This document shows, piece by piece, positions 34,024 through 43,060 of a stretch of DNA of 52,661 nt (its first letter is position 1; each line of letters starts with the position of its first letter). The notes beneath the pieces were generated by a model, which was not told the origin of the DNA, ran no database searches, and saw only the letters and a list, made by a program, of their open reading frames with translations. The translations under genes and the position numbers were made by a program. Origin of the DNA: JBILCM01 sp044353165 (GTDB taxonomy: Bacteria; Bacillota; Bacilli; Paenibacillales; YIM-B00363); NCBI GenBank assembly GCA_044353165.1, contig JBILCM010000009.1:1-52661 (forward strand), read 5' to 3'.

Positions 34024-35588
34024 TCAATAGTGTCTATGTTGCTGAAAATTTTGATGATTACTATGGTTGTGTTGAAACAATAGTGTATTTTCATAGAGCC
34101 ACAAAAAAACAAGCTTTAGACTTTTGCAAAGATGGAAATCCCCGTACCAAAGTTCGGACTAAAGTTTGGACTAATGAAGATATTGAATTTATTAAAAACA
34201 TAAATAACCAACTAAGACCGGCTGATCACACATATGCACTTGCAAGGGAAAATTCACAATTTAACAAACACGAGTTGTTACAAGAGCTTGTAGAAGAGTT
34301 AGCAAAGCATTTACAATATGCGGATTATAACTATGAGCGGAAGCAACCTTTTATTTTAACCAGAGTACAAAGAGAATTGGCAGAACTCAGTCCTGGAAGT
34401 ATTCGGAGATGGAGTGGCGTTGCGGGTGCTGGAAAGTCACTAATTCTCGCAGAAAAGTGTGTAAAAGCATTAAGAGATAATAAGCGTGTACTTATTTTGA
34501 CATTTAACATCACTTTGCGCCATTACTTAAGAGATTTATGCAGTCAGCAATTTGGAACAGGGAAATATGATGGAGAAAGAAAAAAACTACGAAAAGACTT
34601 AACTATCATACATTTTCATGACTTATTAAAAGTCATCATGACAGAACATGAAATTGAAGTAGATTTTGACAACGATGAACATGATTACACAGAAAAATGT
34701 ATGAGCGTGATTACATCATATTTGGCAAGAGGGACCAACAAATCACAGTTTAAGTTCGATTATATTTTAATTGACGAGGGGCAAGATTTTAAAGGGGCAT
34801 GGATTCGGTTTTTAAAACAATGTTTCACTGGTCAAGGTGAGTTATTTATTGTTTACGATAAAGCACAAGATTTATATGGTAATGGGGTATGGATTGAAGA
34901 CCCAGCGGAAATTAAAAATATAGGTTTTAAGGGCAAACCAGGTTTATTGAGATATACACATCGTTTGCCGGATACGATGGTCCCCAAAATACGTGCTGTT
35001 CGTCAACAATTACAGATTGATGCGGAAGATATTTTAGTAGAATCAAGTGCAGAACAAGTTAGTTTTCATCAAACAGCATTATGGTACAACTATAGGTCAA
35101 GTGTGAGTACAGAAAAAATAATGCAGCTTGATCATCATATCGATTTCTTGCGTCAATCGAATGACTGGGAAGATATTACGATCCTGACAACAAATGAAAG
35201 TACAGGCGCTGAAATTGTGAAGTATTTCGAGCAGAAAGGTGTTAGAACATCCCATGTTTATGCTATTAAGCAAAGTGGAGATATAGAAAGTCGCCGTTCA
35301 GAAAAATGGAAGTTCCACGGAGGTACGGGAAGACTTAAAATAAGTTCTTTTCAAAGTTATAAAGGATGGCAAACTCCTAATATTGTCTTAATTTTGGATT
35401 CGCCATCGACTCGTTATTGTAATGGGAATATTACATATGCAGCACCAAATCCTCAAACAATCAAGGATGCGATATTTATTAGTATGTCGCGAGTGAAAGG
35501 AAAAGCTACAACAGGAGAATATTCATTTATTTGCTTAAATTACTTACCAGAGTACGACCATTTAATATCGTCTTTTGAGAATGTTTGA
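34008..35588 (+). CDS. UvrD/Rep-type helicase, C-terminal part of the split NERD-helicase
   Basis: Superfamily 1 helicase region continuing the NERD frame. Walker A is GVAGAGKSLIL, Walker B/motif II is ILIDEGQDF, motif IV-like YTHRLPDTM, motif V KISSFQSYKGWQTPN and motif VI IFISMSRVKG. NERD-helicase proteins occur in anti-phage and plasmid defence islands, and here it shares the cassette with Abi_2. As an independent gene its first start would be ATG 34008, but no ribosome site is visible there, so translation probably depends on the upstream frame. The part as read has 526 residues. Confidence 0.82.
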   Translation: MESGLINSVYVAENFDDYYGCVETIVYFHRATKKQALDFCKDGNPRTKVRTKVWTNEDIEFIKNINNQLRPADHTYALARENSQFNKHELLQELVEELAKHLQYADYNYERKQPFILTRVQRELAELSPGSIRRWSGVAGAGKSLILAEKCVKALRDNKRVLILTFNITLRHYLRDLCSQQFGTGKYDGERKKLRKDLTIIHFHDLLKVIMTEHEIEVDFDNDEHDYTEKCMSVITSYLARGTNKSQFKFDYILIDEGQDFKGAWIRFLKQCFTGQGELFIVYDKAQDLYGNGVWIEDPAEIKNIGFKGKPGLLRYTHRLPDTMVPKIRAVRQQLQIDAEDILVESSAEQVSFHQTALWYNYRSSVSTEKIMQLDHHIDFLRQSNDWEDITILTTNESTGAEIVKYFEQKGVRTSHVYAIKQSGDIESRRSEKWKFHGGTGRLKISSFQSYKGWQTPNIVLILDSPSTRYCNGNITYAAPNPQTIKDAIFISMSRVKGKATTGEYSFICLNYLPEYDHLISSFENV

Positions 35589-35795
35589 ATCATTGGGAGT
35601 CATCATTTATTGTATCTAGCAGAACGACCCCGAAAAGTCATGATAGGTTATCCGTAATAATCGTCTCTAGCTAGTAATTGACGGCATGGTCGACATAGAG
35701 CTTCTGATATAAATTAAAAAAATATTGAATAAAGCGAAATTAAAAACCTAGAATTTACGCGGTTATATGTAATTATCGCAGAAGATAGAATATTA

Positions 35796-35822
35796 GGACA
35801 TGTTCCCACATACGGGGCATGT
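35796..35822 (+). repeat. Right copy of the 27-bp direct repeat (attR candidate)
   Basis: GGACATGTTCCCACATACGG and seven more bases match the left copy at 32209 in 26 of 27 positions. Downstream the frame continues as HVEVVCSLIFKGFE and a stop at 35860-35862, a more normal end for RlmCD than the one now attached. This is best read as the original 3' end pushed away by the insertion. Confidence 0.8.
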
Positions 35823-35888
35823 GGAGGTCGTTTGTTCCTTGATTTTTAAGGGTTTTGAGTGATTGGACAGGAGTGTTGGGGACGAATT

Positions 35889-35912
35889 GGGGACGCGAAA
35901 TTACGCGTCCCC
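35889..35912. terminator. Hairpin after the displaced rlmCD end
   Basis: GGGGACGCG (35889-35897) and CGCGTCCCC (35904-35912) pair perfectly around AAATTA. No clear T-run follows. It may be the former rlmCD terminator or part of the integration region. TTGGGGACG is also repeated directly just upstream. Confidence 0.5.
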
Positions 35913-36300
35913 ATTTGATAGTAAGATATGACATCTTCTGCTGATTAAGTTCATAATTAACGTTGAATAGATCTTTTTCTTACAAAAAGGCAGATACTTT
36001 CAGTGAGGCAAACATAGAGAGAATATTTTATCAATTCTTAAGAAAAATTTTCTGCGGTAATCATTCGATAGCAATCAAATGAACGCGTTGACTTTCATAT
36101 ATGTCGAGGTATCTTCAGTACCTTTTCCTCAATGGAAGGCCATTTAACCTGGAGTAAAGTGAATCACAAGTGAGGCTAGATATTTGAAGACTTGCATTTT
36201 GGGGCGTTGCTGTGATTTAGGTATTTACACTATGGTAATTGGAGTAAAAAGAGGTAAAATGATGTAAGAATCAAGTGTCTTACTTTAGGGAGGGACTTCA

Positions 36301-36705
36301 ATGCGTCGAAATATCCTGTTATCATTTGTATTTCATATTTTAATCTTAGTAATCACCAGTTTTTTGTATTCCATGGGGAATCATCCAGCATTTCTCCTTG
36401 CAATACTTATAATTGCACTTTCTGCTTATGTCACGCTGGGGTATGCATTTCTCACCCCTTTAACGTCGAACCTTCTGAACTTCTTTTCCGTCTCACTTGT
36501 TAGTTTACTTGGTTTATTAATTGGACTGTATTGTTTAGCATTCCCGAGCCAAATGGGTTTTAATTGGATGTTATTTTTGGGATACAATTTATATGTGATT
36601 GGACTTGGACAGGTGCTCCATTTTGACCCGAGTCCATCGAACACAATTTGGTTTTTTGCAGTTCCTTCATTCGGATTGTGGATTGGGTTGCAATTAAAAA
36701 AATAA
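36301..36705 (+). CDS. Hypothetical four-helix membrane protein
   Basis: I do not recognise the family. The 134-residue product is almost entirely hydrophobic with about four membrane segments (near 6-24, 30-50, 60-84 and 90-128). AGGGAGGG lies just before the ATG. It is 75 bases upstream of the secreted protease gene and in the same direction, so the two may be one unit. Confidence 0.7.
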   Translation: MRRNILLSFVFHILILVITSFLYSMGNHPAFLLAILIIALSAYVTLGYAFLTPLTSNLLNFFSVSLVSLLGLLIGLYCLAFPSQMGFNWMLFLGYNLYVIGLGQVLHFDPSPSNTIWFFAVPSFGLWIGLQLKK

Positions 36706-36780
36706 AAATAAAAATATACACATAATAGGAAATAAATGATATTTTTACCATGTAGTCAAAACGTTAAAGGAGATGGTACG

Positions 36781-38103
36781 ATGTCAAAAAGTCATTTTAA
36801 ACCGGGGGGATATACACGCTTCGGTAGGAAACCTGCGATTGCTGCGTTGCTTTCGGTTTCAATGTTATTGGGGGCGCCGACAGGTAGTGCATTAGCCAAC
36901 GATATTCAAAATTATACTAACCACTCCTCTGAAAGTGAATACGACTATAAGATAGTAATTCCTCAGAGATTAACGGTATCTGCAATTGATCAGGAAAAGT
37001 TGGAGAACGCCATTGCATACGGTATCTTGGAAACCATATCACGCGTAATGGCTGACCCGGATAGCCAATGGGCTGTGCTTTTTAAGAATGGGAAACTCGA
37101 TATCAAACAAATAGTTCCAATCTATGACGTTGAGGACAATTTAGCAGAGGTAATGCTTATTTACGAGGAAGGGTACCTGATTGTTGACGCAGAAAACGGC
37201 GCTCTCAATCAGTATTCTTACGGTGAGATTGATGCGAACTATTTCAATCAAAGCGATAAGATTTATGTTAGTGGTTTTGAACATTTCGCTGTTGCAAATG
37301 GGATCGTGCGAGATGGAAGCTATAAAGGGATGGAAATAAGTACATTAAAGAGAGGGGTCAATAATCCAAATAAGATCAAAAAGCAAACTAATACGAAGTG
37401 GGGTATTATTAATAAAGAACTAAGGAAATCATTAATTCAAAGCTATGGATCCAATGAAGGAACTTCCCGTCGAAACTACATAACGGATCCGTATGTATGG
37501 CTTAGCAATTATTATGGGCCCGGTTATAGCATTGTTTATAATACGGGCTATTCTTTAAATGTACCTGAAATAAATCAGAATTCTAGTCTATATCCTGAAG
37601 CGAATGACTGTGCTGTTATATCTACTTTAGAGATCTTAAAATACTACCAGTATCCGGAAATTACATCTTCTCAATTAGCTACTGCATATAATGGAATGAT
37701 AAATTCTTCATACTTCTCGTCAAGCAATGGGGTATATTGGTACAATAATAATGAGTTATTCAAAGTTGCTGCCGAATCAATTGGTTGGCAAACACAAAGT
37801 ACAACCAATGACCCCGAAGATTATATTAATACCAACAATTACAACTACATTTATAACAAATTGTACCAAATTGGGCCTGGCTATATTAGCATGAATCAAA
37901 CCCCGTATGGAGCTCATACCGTAACTTTTAAAGGTGTGAAAAAATACACTGTTTCTTGGTGGAGCCCTCAAGGTGCATATTACTCAAACTTTGAGGACTT
38001 TGTACAAATTAATGATCACTGGTCAATTACATCTGGTGATGCCTATTTAAGTATCCAAGGTGGAAATGTTACATGGTACTTTACTACGATCGTAGTAAAT
38101 TAA
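36781..38103 (+). CDS. Secreted C39-like (papain-fold) cysteine protease
   Basis: The 440-residue protein starts with a long-n-region signal peptide ending PTGSALA. A 150-residue pro-like region follows, with AEVMLIYEEGYLIVDAENGA resembling inhibitory propeptides of streptopain type. The C-terminal third has NDCAVISTLEILKYYQYPEI (nucleophile Cys), AHTVTFKGVKKY (His) and INDHWSI (Asp), the order expected for peptidase C39_2. AAAGGAG precedes ATG 36781. A strong terminator follows. AT-rich composition fits horizontal origin. Substrate unknown. Confidence 0.78.
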   Translation: MSKSHFKPGGYTRFGRKPAIAALLSVSMLLGAPTGSALANDIQNYTNHSSESEYDYKIVIPQRLTVSAIDQEKLENAIAYGILETISRVMADPDSQWAVLFKNGKLDIKQIVPIYDVEDNLAEVMLIYEEGYLIVDAENGALNQYSYGEIDANYFNQSDKIYVSGFEHFAVANGIVRDGSYKGMEISTLKRGVNNPNKIKKQTNTKWGIINKELRKSLIQSYGSNEGTSRRNYITDPYVWLSNYYGPGYSIVYNTGYSLNVPEINQNSSLYPEANDCAVISTLEILKYYQYPEITSSQLATAYNGMINSSYFSSSNGVYWYNNNELFKVAAESIGWQTQSTTNDPEDYINTNNYNYIYNKLYQIGPGYISMNQTPYGAHTVTFKGVKKYTVSWWSPQGAYYSNFEDFVQINDHWSITSGDAYLSIQGGNVTWYFTTIVVN

Positions 38104-38156
38104 GGCAAAGTGAAGCATAGCATATATTTCCAGTTTGAGTTAGATTCAAACAAACC

Positions 38157-38191
38157 CCTTAGGTTCCGTATTTGGAACCTAAGGTTTTTTT
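38157..38191 (+). terminator. Rho-independent terminator after the C39-like gene
   Basis: CCTTAGGTTCC (38157-38167) and GGAACCTAAGG (38174-38184) pair perfectly around a six-base loop, followed by seven T. Confidence 0.93.
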
Positions 38192-38251
38192 ACGATTTTA
38201 AGAAATATTTGTTTCGTAAATTACTTTATGTGCTTGTTTTTGGAAAGAAAC

Positions 38252-38566
38252 ATGGTAAGTTTTGATCGGGCGAGGGCATCTGTGGGATTATCTAACTTTG
38301 TGGAATTTTATGAGGAATACCGACGATATTATGAAATGCCTTCAGCATCGAACAAAATGAAGCTTGCTCAAAAGTTACTGGACTCGAATCCAAATGCATC
38401 ATCAATAGGCGCTCAGAGTACTAGAATTAACTATACGAACATTATATTTTCGAATCAATGGGAAGCCAACATGATTAAGGCAGCAGTCGATTCAAATCAT
38501 CCTAGCGTTACAAATGCAATAAAATCAAAAGCTAGAGAATTGTTAAAGACAATTAATGACCGATAG
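38252..38566 (+). CDS. Hypothetical protein
   Basis: A 104-residue product beginning MVSFDRARASVGLSNFVEFY; the C-terminus is helical and basic. I do not recognise a family. GGAAAG lies directly upstream of ATG 38252. It could be the N-terminal piece of a longer decayed gene. It is the last gene before the recombinase remnant. Confidence 0.5.
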   Translation: MVSFDRARASVGLSNFVEFYEEYRRYYEMPSASNKMKLAQKLLDSNPNASSIGAQSTRINYTNIIFSNQWEANMIKAAVDSNHPSVTNAIKSKARELLKTINDR

Positions 38567-38670
38567 CTTCTTGATTATAGGAATTGTCGTTTTACATAAG
38601 TATCATCTTTCAACAGACATCGGGACAGAGAATGTAATTCTTAATGCAATGATGCCGATCTTAAAAAATA

Positions 38671-38703
38671 ATTCGGTGACGTGAATTAATCACGTCACCG
38701 AAT
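38671..38703 (-). terminator. Terminator of the tyrosine recombinase remnant
   Basis: ATTCGGTGACGTGA and TCACGTCACCGAAT (38671-38684 and 38690-38703) pair perfectly over 14 bases with a five-base loop. On the reverse strand a TTATTTTTTAAG tail follows, giving an intrinsic terminator for the reverse-strand gene. The recombinase stop codon is inside the arm. Confidence 0.88.
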
Positions 38704-38844
38704 ACTGTTCAAAATCGTTTCAAATTTATCAGCAGCTAATTGGTCGGCAGATCTTAACGCATGACCATAGATGTTCATCGTCGTATTGATATTACCATGC
38801 CCGAGACGTTCGGAGATTATCTTTGCGTGAACACCTGGTTTGGC
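38695..38844 (-). pseudogene. C-terminal remnant of a tyrosine recombinase (phage/ICE integrase)
   Basis: About 49 codons on the reverse strand read GVHAKIISERLGHGNINTT followed by MNIYGHALRSADQLAADKFE and a stop. This is the catalytic C-terminus of Int-type recombinases: the Arg-Leu-Gly-His motif and the tyrosine nucleophile in NIYGH. Everything upstream is cut off by an IS3-type fragment. The integrase could be the enzyme that brought in the neighbouring DNA. Confidence 0.85.
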
Positions 38845-39066
38845 AACAGGAAACTAGACAGTTTTTTTAAGGTGTCGAGACTTATATTCCATCGGGCTTA
38901 AGTAGCCCAGCGTTCCGTGAATGCGGATATGGTTAAACCAGTGTACATAATCAAACAGTGCCAAATCTAATGCTGCTTGGCTTTCGAATGTGGCACCTTT
39001 AACGAATTCTGTTTTGATCACTTTGAACATGGCCTTGGCCACAGCATTGTCATACGGTTGCATTCC
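38845..39066 (-). mobile_element. IS3-family (IS150-like) transposase remnant
   Basis: The reverse strand codes for about 70 residues of OrfB C-terminus: YDNAVAKAMFKVIKTEFVKG, then FDYVHWFNHIRIHGTLGYLS and PMEYK, the end of the rve (DDE) domain with its final glutamate nearby. AAACTGTCTAGTTT at about 38851-38864 (reverse) resembles an IS end. The 5' two thirds of the element are missing. Confidence 0.85.
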
Positions 39067-39192
39067 GCATAATTAAAGTGCCGAATATTGCAGCGTAAAA
39101 ATGCTTTGTTACATGCAAAGAGACACTTGCCAGCATCCTATTAAACTCCTAACGTTATGTTTGTCTAGAACTGACGAAGGAGACTGGAAGGA

Positions 39193-39435
39193 ATGCTGAA
39201 AATGGCTCAACAAGAGTATATCAAATTTTTACATGAAGCAGAAGGTTGTACAGTAAGCGAGATCGCTAGACAGGTAGGGGTTCACTGGCGGACAGCCAAG
39301 CGATATGCGGATAAGGACAATTGGAATAAACCACTGGGCAAGCGTAAGAGCAGTAGCCCCGTGATGGGACCGTATATGGAAATCGTCGATGCTTGGCTGG
39401 AAGAAGACCAGCTTCTCCCACGAAAGCAGCGGGTA
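39193..39435 (+). mobile_element. IS21-family transposase IstA remnant (N-terminus)
   Basis: The first 81 codons match the helix-turn-helix start of IstA: MAQQEYIKFLHEAEGCTVSE, IARQVGVHWRTAKRYADKDN and EDQLLPRKQR. After that the frame runs on to 39642 with unrelated sequence. AAGGAG and GGAAGG precede the start, and TGTCTAGAACTGACG upstream may be the IS end. The catalytic domain and IstB are absent. Confidence 0.82.
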
Positions 39436-39765
39436 TTTTACCAATATCATGATAATATACCCGAGGTTAGGATAGTTAACCCTGGTTTCTCCTTTCCTGG
39501 CGAAGGCTCAGGCATAGGAGTGTCCCTTACTTGGTCAAAGGCATCGATCCTTCTAACTGTCACGTATAAGGTAGAAAGTTTGAGCGCGAGAAAGGATCAC
39601 TTGTTTTTCTTGAACCGGGAAAAGAAGTGGAATGCCAATTAAGTTAGCTTTTTCAACAGTCAGCATTTAATCTTAAAGTCAATTGGAGAAATTGAGTCCG
39701 TATAATTGTGTAAATGAATAGACTTTCAAAAATAAAGGGAACCATGATCAAAACCCTCAGTAACT

Positions 39766-40575
39766 TTATGATTCATGCTTCATCGCCATCTCGTTCAAAC
39801 TATTCTCAAGCAAATTGATAATGAAAAGGAATCGTTCCGCTTCCCGAAATACATGGTCCGCGAGTAATGGGTGGATAATACTTTTTATTCTACAGGCCTC
39901 TATTAATTCTTTTGCCGTCTTTTTAAAATCACGAAGCGACTTTACGGAAATTCGATTTTGGTCCAAGAATTGGTCCAGCAAGGGAACGGTTTGGGATTGA
40001 GGACGCATGGATTCTAAATCTCGAGCTTGGAAAAGCAGTTGGTCAAAGTCGTGGCTAAAGTCCTTGGCTTGCTCAACAAGCTTCCGCTCAGAGGGATCTA
40101 GCAAATGCCCAATGAACTTGGCATGATCTGCCATTATGCGTAAGAAAAATACATTTTCATTAATGATTTCATCTGGTAAAGGGTCTATCCTTCCATTATT
40201 GAGTTCTTGTAATCGATTTCCAAAATAAAAAGCCTCACGACTCACATGATCCACCAACAAGGGAAAGTTATTGGCTCCAGGAAGCTGGCAACTAAGGATT
40301 AAACCCAACACTTTTCTCTTGAAAGCCCAAATATGAGCAACATGATTGTACACTTCGGCATTGAATCTTTTGATCATTTCAGGATCCGTTTCGGGTGTGA
40401 ACGTATGTGCTCTCCTTTCGATATCCTCAAACACGACGAAAAAAAAATTAGCTTCATTGATTAACTGTGTGTCATCACAACGGAAACCCAACTTCAGAAA
40501 AAAAGAATGCTCCTTCATAATACGCGACCAGAACCGAACTTCATCTAAAGAACGTGTAACAAACGCATTAAGCAT
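39766..40575 (-). CDS. DUF2935 family protein
   Basis: A 269-residue, mostly helical protein of the DUF2935 family found in Bacillus and Paenibacillus. The family has two four-helix bundles with ferritin-like look; here they are marked by SLDEVRFWSRIMKEHSFFLK and VFFLRIMADHAKFIGHLLDP with recurring His and Glu. A metal-binding role is conceivable but not shown. GAGGTGG lies six bases before the ATG. It looks intact. Confidence 0.82.
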   Translation of the reverse strand: MLNAFVTRSLDEVRFWSRIMKEHSFFLKLGFRCDDTQLINEANFFFVVFEDIERRAHTFTPETDPEMIKRFNAEVYNHVAHIWAFKRKVLGLILSCQLPGANNFPLLVDHVSREAFYFGNRLQELNNGRIDPLPDEIINENVFFLRIMADHAKFIGHLLDPSERKLVEQAKDFSHDFDQLLFQARDLESMRPQSQTVPLLDQFLDQNRISVKSLRDFKKTAKELIEACRIKSIIHPLLADHVFREAERFLFIINLLENSLNEMAMKHES

Positions 40576-40747
40576 GAATCCACCTCACTTCTCTTTATTC
40601 CGCTAACAAATGGTATTCGGATTGTGGGGGATTATTCCAAAAAAAGAATCAACGCTGAAGTTGAAACCATGCATGCAGAGATTAAGGAAAATTCTCTTGA
40701 AAAAGAGGGTTTTCTTACTTCTGAGAAAATAGGTAAGGAGCGGGATA

Positions 40748-41299
40748 TTGATTTTTGAAGCTGTAAAGCATTTGTTTTTATTTTGGAAAGGGAGGAATAA
40801 TACCATAGGATCGTATACAGGAAAAAAGGCAGAAATACCAGCACCAAGACAATTTGATACTGCTGAAAGCTATGTAGGAATTCAGCCTATAGAACGTCAG
40901 GAGGCATTACATCGTGTAAGGAAAGTCATTAAGATGAATTTACCAAAGGGTTTTCAGGAAACTATTCAGTATGGAATGATAGGATATGTTGTGCCTCACA
41001 CACTGTATCCGAATGGATATCATGTTGATCCGAAAGAGCCATTGCCCTTTATTGCACTTGCAAATCAGAAAGGATATATAGCATTTTATCATCTTGGTAT
41101 TTATGCGGACAAATCATTGCTTGATTGGTTTGTAAAGTCATATAGAGAACTGAATATTGGTAAACTTGACATGGGGAAAAGTTGTATCCGATTTAAGAAA
41201 ATCGACAAAATTCCTTATGAATTGATCGGTGAGTTATGTTCAAAACTTACTGTTGAGGACTATATAAAAATTTATGAAGCAAACAAACCTAATAAATGA
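40748..41299 (+). CDS. DUF1801 family protein (YdhG-like)
   Basis: 183 residues. The DUF1801 domain is clear: ERQEALHRVRKVIKMNLPKG, FQETIQYGMIGYVVPHTLYP, PLPFIALANQKGYIAFYHLG and LDWFVKSYRELNIGKLDMGK. The function is not known. AAGGAG at 40735-40740 serves TTG 40748. A GGGAGG at about 40790 precedes an ATA where an ATG start would be expected, so the true start is uncertain by about 18 residues. Confidence 0.8.
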   Translation: MIFEAVKHLFLFWKGRNNTIGSYTGKKAEIPAPRQFDTAESYVGIQPIERQEALHRVRKVIKMNLPKGFQETIQYGMIGYVVPHTLYPNGYHVDPKEPLPFIALANQKGYIAFYHLGIYADKSLLDWFVKSYRELNIGKLDMGKSCIRFKKIDKIPYELIGELCSKLTVEDYIKIYEANKPNK

Positions 41300-41470
41300 C
41301 CTTTATAAAACTGTACTTTCTCTATTTTTATATCCCCTGCCCACTGAACCTTTGTGAGTGTAGCAAAAATCAAAAAACTACATTAAACAGAGGGTGAAAA
41401 ATGCGTTTGCTTTGATGTCGACAATGTAGTACGTTAAAAGCATCGATAAAACAGACCTAGAGGTGTTAAT

Positions 41471-41776
41471 TTGAGAAAGCAAAAACCAATGTCTTTTGAT
41501 GAACTGCTGGTGGAATTACAAGGCCAAAGAACGAAACAAGAAGATCCAAATCACATTTCGTTAGAGAAGCTGTTCAATGAAACGTTCATGAGGAAGTATT
41601 CCAACTTTACCAATTTTGATGAGTTTCTGGTGAAAGGCAACTTTCAGGTAAAGACGCATGAAGATATTAACAACATTCTAGATGAACTTTTTGATCGGTA
41701 TGTTGTAAGGGAGACGGATTTTGTGGATTGGAAATCTATGTTGGATGCGGCGACCTTGGAGTATAGCGGTAAATAA
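41471..41776 (+). CDS. Hypothetical acidic protein
   Basis: A 101-residue product (MRKQKPMSFDELLVELQGQR at the start, DELFDRYVVRETDFVDWKSM later). No family recognised. The start is TTG 41471 behind AGAGGTG. Composition is that of a small soluble helical protein. Confidence 0.55.
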   Translation: MRKQKPMSFDELLVELQGQRTKQEDPNHISLEKLFNETFMRKYSNFTNFDEFLVKGNFQVKTHEDINNILDELFDRYVVRETDFVDWKSMLDAATLEYSGK

Positions 41777-41804
41777 ATATTTTTATACAAAAGCAGATAA
41801 AAAT

Positions 41805-41835
41805 CATTGGTTTGAAACCCACCAGTGCTTTTTTT
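41805..41835 (+). terminator. Terminator-like hairpin after the 101-aa gene
   Basis: CATTGGTTT and the following ACC...CCAGTG (41805-41827) pair imperfectly and are followed by seven T at 41829-41835. Confidence 0.5.
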
Positions 41836-42081
41836 ATGTGAACTTCGGGATCGGTTATTGATGAGGCGGATGGCATGGATCAGTTCCTCGTCGATAACCT
41901 CTGCAAGATCAAGAACCTTTAGAAAAATTCCCCAAGTAAGCTGTTACTGTTCTCGTTGGATCCACGTTGCCATGGTCAGTACTGAATGGACTATGCCTAC
42001 CTTGGAAGATGATCCTTACAAGGATTGAAAGAGGCGCTACTCTTCATGTTTAAGACGGACTATCAAATTATAGATTCATAA

Positions 42082-42291
42082 ACAACGGAGAAAAAGGGTT
42101 TCAGCTATGAAATTGTTTGGACTGATTCCGTTTCGGGAGGAACGACACAGTTGATTGACGGATACTACATATCTGATGCAGCATTCACTTCCGATGAGGC
42201 AGGATCTTTTGAGATGGGGTACGACGTAATCATGAGAGCGGGTAAGAGCCACATCACATGGCAAGGTGGAGAGCAGGGTTTACGTTGGTGA
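42082..42291 (+). pseudogene. C-terminal remnant of an unidentified protein
   Basis: An open frame without a start reads GFSYEIVWTDSVSGGTTQLI followed by DGYYISDAAFTSDEAGSFEM and ends GGEQGLRW. Residue composition is that of a folded, probably extracellular, beta protein. A stop lies just before it at 42079. Confidence 0.4.
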
Positions 42292-42346
42292 TGGAGACGT
42301 TGTAGGTAATCATGGAAAAATATTACAGAAGAAAGAGGCAGCATCG

Positions 42347-43054
42347 ATGGTACTATGGGGAACAATTGTGAATGCGGCGGCCATTATTGTCGGAGGGTGG
42401 ATCGGAAGCCGAATTCCGAGCTTGCCCGAAGGCATCCGCACCACAGTCATGCAAGGGTTAGGCTTAGCCACGGCCACGCTGGGATTGACCATGGCATTCC
42501 GTTGGGAACATATCTTGGTGGTTATTACCAGTCTTGTAGCGGGCGGTATCGCGGGGGAACTGCTGCAGATTGAACAGCGGCTGCAGCAGTTTGGCAGCTG
42601 GCTGGAGAGGAAAGTCCAGCGGAGCAGCAGTACGCATGGCGGCAAGGCTTCGATTGCAGAAGGCTTTGTCACCACCTCTTTACTTTATTGTGTGGGATCG
42701 ATGGCAATCTTGGGCGCCCTTGACAGCGGGCTGCGCCTCAATCACGATATTTTGTTTACCAAATCTATGTTGGACGGGTTTACGGCCATCCTCTTTGCAT
42801 CGACGCTAGGCATTGGGGTCATGTTCTCCGCCGTTCCCGTGTTCCTCTATCAAGGGTTGATTGCGCTAAGCGCCAGTATGCTTGCAGTCTTCATCGACAC
42901 CGCCCAGATCGACGAGATGGTTGCAGATGTCACCGCCGTCGGCGGGGTGCTGATCGTTGGGATCGGGTTGAATATTCTGGGGATCGCAAAAATCAACATC
43001 GGGAATCTGCTGCCCTCCTTGTTTATTGCCGCAGCTTTTATCCCATTCCTGTGA
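42347..43054 (+). CDS. DUF554 family membrane protein (YqgA/YdfK-like)
   Basis: A 235-residue integral membrane protein with about six to seven helices. It begins MVLWGTIVNAAAIIVGGWIG and shows GLATATLGLTMAF, FVTTSLLYCVGSMAILGALD, DGFTAILFASTLGIGVMFSA and VGGVLIVGIGLNILGI, typical of DUF554, whose function is unknown. The start ATG 42347 has GAGG upstream. GC is higher than in its neighbours. Confidence 0.9.
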   Translation: MVLWGTIVNAAAIIVGGWIGSRIPSLPEGIRTTVMQGLGLATATLGLTMAFRWEHILVVITSLVAGGIAGELLQIEQRLQQFGSWLERKVQRSSSTHGGKASIAEGFVTTSLLYCVGSMAILGALDSGLRLNHDILFTKSMLDGFTAILFASTLGIGVMFSAVPVFLYQGLIALSASMLAVFIDTAQIDEMVADVTAVGGVLIVGIGLNILGIAKINIGNLLPSLFIAAAFIPFL

Positions 43055-43060
43055 GAAGGC

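Larger units (their letters stand above)
35589..36300. other. Intergenic stretch holding the right repeat and old rlmCD end
   Basis: AT-rich sequence with the right 27-bp repeat, the displaced end of rlmCD and a hairpin. From about 35,930 to 36,290 I see no gene; TTTACA near 36220 and TAAAAT near 36256 might be promoter elements for the next gene. Confidence 0.5.
41777..42346. other. Gene-poor stretch with gene debris
   Basis: No intact gene is visible. It holds a terminator-like hairpin at its left end and a coding remnant at 42082-42291, and otherwise unrecognised sequence. Confidence 0.5.

Noticed and set aside
39436..39642. Continuation of the IstA reading frame
   Set aside because: After LLPRKQR the sequence no longer resembles IstA; the open frame is chance read-through past a deletion point.
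40624..40758. A 44-codon frame VGDYSKKRINAEVETMHAEI and on
   Set aside because: No ribosome site and no recognised family; it may be a fragment but cannot be supported.
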